Under the pieces are notes generated by a model that was not told where the DNA came from, ran no database searches, and saw only the letters and a program-made list of their open reading frames with translations. The position numbers and the translations under genes are program-made. Shown here one piece after another: positions 40,860-43,776 of a stretch of DNA of 43,776 nt (position 1 is its first letter; the number at the start of each line of letters is the position of its first letter). This stretch comes from a virus. The DNA lies in IMG/VR virus record IMGVR_UViG_3300031841_004368, positions 1 to 43,776 of that record; one strand, 5' to 3'.

Positions 40860-41269
40860 CCCACTGGTGACCTATCGGGGGCGGCTCTTCGCCCCTTTAT
40901 ACATTAGCTAGTGTTTTTGGACCTTACTAGGCAAACCCCAGTCGTAGCAAGGGTTTTGCAGTGTAATCATCTAGTTCCTAGTAGGGTACTTGTCTCTACC
41001 CCTCTCACTAGAGTACAAAAAAGGACTTCACTTAATAGTGGGTGTGTGTCTACACAGGATGGCCGGGGTTGAGTATTTAGGTGTCTAGGTACGCTTCTAG
41101 ACTCAAGATAGTGTTCTAAAGAAAACCAGTCATACCAATGGATCTACCTTATAAGGACACACATAACAAAAGTAGTATTTATACGTGCGTATGCGTGCGC
41201 GTTATCTCCTTAGGTTGACGTACACACCCATGCGTTCCTAGAAAGGGTCTCCACCCCAGCTAGACAGAC
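40860..41269. promoter_or_regulatory. CTAG-dense intergenic region, possible origin or control hub
   Basis: No credible gene lies in these 410 bases. CTAG occurs at 40908, 40927, 40971, 40978, 41008, 41085, 41097, 41238 and 41260. The region also holds the palindrome CCTTATAAGG (41147-41156), an alternating purine-pyrimidine tract (41180-41202) and TCTCCTTAGGTTGAC (41205-41219), an imperfect operator-like site. It separates the replication enzymes from a possible repressor. Candidate roles are replication origin and multi-site operator. Confidence 0.6.
41180..41202. other. Alternating purine-pyrimidine tract
   Basis: 23 bases of unbroken Y-R alternation rich in GC/GT steps (TACGTGCGTATGCGTGCGCG core), able in principle to adopt Z-DNA under negative supercoiling. 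It lies just upstream of the operator-like site at 41205. Confidence 0.5.
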
Positions 41270-41902
41270 ATGAGCAAGCGACTGCCCGAGACAGAGACAC
41301 CCATCGACCAGCAGCTCAAAAGGGGACGTGAAGCCTTCACCCAGCACTTCAATTTCTTTCTAGGCAGCGCCAGCTCAACAGATCTGATGAAGCTCGCGGA
41401 CACCGTATGCGGTAAGCGTTACATCCACAGCTCCATGATCCAAAACCTCAGAAGGGGAACGATCAAAGACCCCAACCACGCAGCCCTGTTAGCTCTTGGA
41501 GCGGTCAACCGTCACATTTCCGAGGGAGGCAGTCATATTTTTGTGCCGATGCGCAAGAGCGACGGCAGCCCAATAGACGAGAGCACTGTTCACCTCGCCT
41601 TTCTCGGACTAATCGATCTGCAACCCCTGCCCGAGACCTTGAGCCCCTGGCCCACACCGGAGCAAGAGAACCTGATCGTCCAGAAGCTTTCTCACGAAGC
41701 CCGTAAGACTTTGATCAATGGGGACGTTGACTTCTATCAAAACCTTGACCAGTACACACCTTTAGTTAGTTCTCTGCTCACCTCCAAGAAAGGTCTGAGC
41801 TTGAGAGAGATTCTTAACGAGCCATCTCTCTATGCAGTGCTTGGCTGGGATAAGAGCTACCCCATCGAACTGGCACGAACCTGCATAGGTAGGGAAAGCT
41901 AG
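41270..41902 (+). CDS. Possible phage repressor with helix-turn-helix-like N terminus
   Basis: A 210-residue protein. Residues about 35-85 (STDLMKLADTVCGKRYIHSS, MIQNLRRGTIKDPNHAALLALGAVN) resemble a Cro/CI-type fold, with a first helix LMKLADTV, a recognition-helix region IHSSMIQNLRRG and a later LxALxAVN helix. The rest is helical and may give dimer contacts or a second function. It lies behind the CTAG-dense region and an operator-like site, a layout suggesting self-control. Unlike classical CI there is no visible LexA-type peptidase. Repressor function is an inference. Confidence 0.55.
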   Translation: MSKRLPETETPIDQQLKRGREAFTQHFNFFLGSASSTDLMKLADTVCGKRYIHSSMIQNLRRGTIKDPNHAALLALGAVNRHISEGGSHIFVPMRKSDGSPIDESTVHLAFLGLIDLQPLPETLSPWPTPEQENLIVQKLSHEARKTLINGDVDFYQNLDQYTPLVSSLLTSKKGLSLREILNEPSLYAVLGWDKSYPIELARTCIGRES

Positions 41903-41903
41903 T
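41893..41903 (+). repeat. Directional late-gene-type motif in the early region
   Basis: GGAAAGCTAGT overlaps the TAG stop of the possible repressor and ends 18 bases before ATG 41922, showing that the motif is not limited to structural genes. Confidence 0.55.
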
Positions 41904-41921
41904 AAGACTCCCCGGCTAAAA

Positions 41922-42149
41922 ATGAATCCAAACGCCCGTGCCTATGTCCAGCAACCAAGGCCCCGGCAAGGCAGGCACACACACTGGGGCGAGAAGAAGA
42001 CTTGCAGGAGCCTGAACCTGACCGACTGCTGCTGGGAGCTGCTTACAGCGATGGCAGACAAGGAAGGCTGCAACAGATCTGAGTGGATAGAGCGTTATGT
42101 GCGTAAGCAGTCCACAGACGAGCTGGACGGCCTGAACAACCCCGTGTAA
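41922..42149 (+). CDS. Ribbon-helix-helix-like DNA-binding protein
   Basis: A 75-residue protein. After a basic arm (RPRQGRHTHWGEKKTC) comes RSLNLTDCCWELLTAMADKEGCNRSEWIERYVRKQ, fitting the strand, helix, helix pattern of CopG/Arc-type regulators, including the (N/S)RSExI(E/R) start of the second helix. It would act as a dimer on short inverted repeats. It lies between the possible repressor and the replication gene at 42225, preceded by a copy of the directional motif. A second such protein is at 34069. Confidence 0.65.
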   Translation: MNPNARAYVQQPRPRQGRHTHWGEKKTCRSLNLTDCCWELLTAMADKEGCNRSEWIERYVRKQSTDELDGLNNPV

Positions 42150-42187
42150 CAGAACTTGAGACTTAAGGAGGTTGCTTCACGCTGACA

Positions 42188-42199
42188 ACCTCTCTAGGT
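42188..42199. promoter_or_regulatory. Operator-like inverted repeat, consensus copy
   Basis: ACCTCTCTAGGT, identical to the site at 38531, within AACCT-CTCT-AGGTT arms, 25 bases before GTG 42225. A purine-rich AAGGAGG lies further upstream at 42165-42171. Confidence 0.65.
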
Positions 42200-42224
42200 T
42201 AGAACGGACCAGAAAAGCAGCGAC

Positions 42225-42872
42225 GTGCCTTTTTTCAGCCAAGACTTCAGCAAAAGCATTGAGCAAGCAAGCAATTCAATCCCCGATCGCGAGCGCTACG
42301 TCAACCCCAGCATGATCGGCAAAGAAGGTGGTGTGGCATCTCCATACCGCTTTTCGATCTTGAGCGCTGCTCCACTTGAGGGCTATGAGTTGTGGATTGA
42401 CCTTCCTGACAAGAAGAAAACCAAGCGAGTAATTGAGGGCAACAGCAAGCCAACTGACGCCGAGATTGAAGCAACGGCTGCAGCAGCAGGCGGCACACCC
42501 TCCCCCGCCAAAGAGTTTGGAACTGGCAAAGTTCTTGATAAGCCAGACATTCGCCGGATCATTTCGTTTTTCGTTTACGAATACGACCGCGAACAAGTTG
42601 TGCTGCTCACCATCAGCCAGATCGGGCTCATGACTTCTTTGTTCGGAAAGCTTGGCGATCCCGACTTTGAGGATCTGACCAAGTGGGATTGCGAGATCGC
42701 GAAAGAGATTCGTAACGACCGGACTTTATATGAAGTCAACATGAAGCCTGCACGTCGTGCTAACTCGGATGTAAGCAAGAAAGTGACGGCTGCATGGAAG
42801 GCGGCCACGACTGAGGGATTCAATCTTGAGGCCCTGCTGATCGGCGCCAACCCATTTAAGGCAGCTGAGTGA
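42225..42872 (+). CDS. Possible single-strand DNA-binding protein
   Basis: A 215-residue protein with GTG start. It has an ordered core (ASPYRFSILSAAPLEGYELWIDL, DIRRIISFFVYEYDREQVVLLTISQIGLMTSLFG) with aromatic strands, plus a long helix (SDVSKKVTAAWKAATTEGFNLEALL), and an Ala/Pro/Thr-rich loop near residues 80-95. Its location before a RecB-type nuclease and after the replication enzymes suits a DNA-binding recombination partner. I do not recognise a specific family. An acidic tip, common in such proteins, is weak here (ending AAE). Confidence 0.45.
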   Translation: MPFFSQDFSKSIEQASNSIPDRERYVNPSMIGKEGGVASPYRFSILSAAPLEGYELWIDLPDKKKTKRVIEGNSKPTDAEIEATAAAAGGTPSPAKEFGTGKVLDKPDIRRIISFFVYEYDREQVVLLTISQIGLMTSLFGKLGDPDFEDLTKWDCEIAKEIRNDRTLYEVNMKPARRANSDVSKKVTAAWKAATTEGFNLEALLIGANPFKAAE

Positions 42873-43069
42873 TTTTAGGTCTCCCCAAAGAGTCCTACGC
42901 AGTGAAGACACCCAGGGGATTTATGCGCTGTTGCGACAAATCCCCCGGCTTTACTCATCACATCAGCGAGGCCACCCACTGGCCCACTGTTAAGCAAGCC
43001 GACTCAGTAGCCAACGCCTACACGCGAGAGACCGGGGAATTAGCTCAGCCGATCGCAGTTCAACCATGA
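42869..43069 (+). CDS. Small coupled hypothetical protein
   Basis: A 66-residue protein with GTG start overlapping the upstream stop (GTGA). It is linked downstream by ATGA, so three genes form a tight translation unit. It contains RGFMRCCDKSPGFTHHISEATHW, with Cys and His residues that might bind metal. Function unknown; probably serves the DNA recombination genes on either side. Confidence 0.6.
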   Translation: MILGLPKESYAVKTPRGFMRCCDKSPGFTHHISEATHWPTVKQADSVANAYTRETGELAQPIAVQP

Positions 43070-43776
43070 AAATAGACAAACTCCCAAAAGCTCGCGCAGA
43101 GGCTATCCGTCTGCCCGACAAATCAGGCTACGAGACACCACTCGGACGCCTTGACAGCGTCACCCGCATTCTCGGAGCCACCAGCGAAGGCAAGGAAGCC
43201 CTTCAACAATGGCTGAAGCGTCCAGACGCAGAGCAAATCTCAGCAGCTGCTTGCAACAGGGGAACATGGACCCACAATCAGATTGAGACATGGATTGAGA
43301 ACCCAGAACACGACCCCAAACACTTTGCTTTTGGCGGTTACTGGAGAAACATCAAACCCTTCCTACAAAAACACCACGTACACACTGTCGCCCAGGAGAA
43401 GACGGTCTATCACCCCGCCGGCTTTGCTGGAAGCTTCGACAACCTCGGCTATTGGAGTTACACAAACCGCGAATCCATCACCAACGAACAGGCATCAGAA
43501 CAACTGTGCCTTCTGGATTGGAAAACCTCTAAGAATTACCGAGGCGACCGACGTTTCAAGGACGACAAAGGCCCTTTACTGCAGGACTACTTCTGCCAGC
43601 TAGGTGCCTACGCCGCAGCAATCAAATATGTCTACGGCATCCAGCCTGAGCGTGCCTTACTTGTAATCGCCCGTCCAACAGGCCGATGGCCAGACATTTG
43701 GGAGCTAACGGGAGAGGAGCTGGAAGAAGAGAGCCGAAAGTTTATTTACCGCAGTAACTCGTATTACATCGTGGAG
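43066..43776 (+). CDS. PD-(D/E)XK nuclease, RecB/Cas4-like (truncated by window end)
   Basis: The frame is open from ATG 43066 to the last base, 237 codons without a stop. Core motifs of the family are present: FAGSFDNLG, then LCLLDWKTSKNYRG (the D and ExK-equivalent DWK pair) and DYFCQLGAYAAAIK (the QxxxY helix), followed by ERALLVIARPTG. Such enzymes resect DNA ends for phage recombination or process packaged DNA. It begins within the stop of the upstream gene (ATGA). The C terminus lies outside the window. Confidence 0.8.
   Translation, partial: MKIDKLPKARAEAIRLPDKSGYETPLGRLDSVTRILGATSEGKEALQQWLKRPDAEQISAAACNRGTWTHNQIETWIENPEHDPKHFAFGGYWRNIKPFLQKHHVHTVAQEKTVYHPAGFAGSFDNLGYWSYTNRESITNEQASEQLCLLDWKTSKNYRGDRRFKDDKGPLLQDYFCQLGAYAAAIKYVYGIQPERALLVIARPTGRWPDIWELTGEELEEESRKFIYRSNSYYIVE

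Noticed and set aside
1-43776. Window taken as a complete circular or terminally repeated phage genome
   Set aside because: The last gene runs off the end without a stop and no terminal repeat was seen between the two ends.

Overview
The window looks like most of the genome of a tailed double-stranded DNA virus with a siphovirus-type plan: long tape measure, lambda-type tail chaperone frameshift, serine integrase. The host is probably a marine or brackish picocyanobacterium of the Synechococcus/Cyanobium type. That host call is inferred from the cyanobacterial style of the RpoD-like sigma factor and from the many small genes and fibre proteins of cyanophage character. No rRNA, tRNA, CRISPR array or insertion sequence was recognised. 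The right-most gene runs off the window, so completeness of the genome cannot be judged.

Layout. At 1-523 are two small minus-strand genes, followed by a 434-base divergent control region. From 958 to 8716 lies the packaging and head module on the plus strand: large terminase, portal, MuF-like protein, scaffold, major capsid protein, connector, a short sigma-factor-like protein and the tail tube. Two minus-strand blocks interrupt it: a helix-turn-helix gene (6738-7019) and a probable head-closure/tail-completion pair (8939-9783). From 9833 to 29943 is the tail module: tape measure, distal tail and hub proteins, tail-associated proteins, the chaperone pair with a programmed -1 frameshift, and a set of fibre or spike genes, two of them paralogous. 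From 29977 to 32303 is a lysis region with a holin-like protein, a two-domain endolysin and an HNH nuclease. From 32407 to 36550 is a control and integration module: a minus-strand chain of small regulators ending in an RpoD-like sigma factor, divergent from a large serine integrase. From 36625 to the end is replication and recombination: family A DNA polymerase (minus strand), primase-helicase, a CTAG-dense intergenic region, a possible repressor, a ribbon-helix-helix protein, a possible single-strand DNA-binding protein and a PD-(D/E)XK nuclease.

The main unexplained signal is a dispersed pair of short motifs. A directional 11-mer, consensus GG(A/C)AAN(C/T)TAG(A/G), lies in most gaps just before late genes, and on the minus strand before the inverted genes. 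A 12-bp inverted repeat, ACCT-N4-AGGT (best copy ACCTCTCTAGGT), lies before early and regulatory genes. Both share an AACCTAG/CTAGGTT core. The phage also carries two sigma-like proteins, several small DNA-binding proteins and a 353-base stretch with nine CTAG tetramers. Together these suggest a genome-wide phage control circuit, comparable in layout to mycobacteriophage stoperators or start-associated sequences, that I cannot match to a described system.
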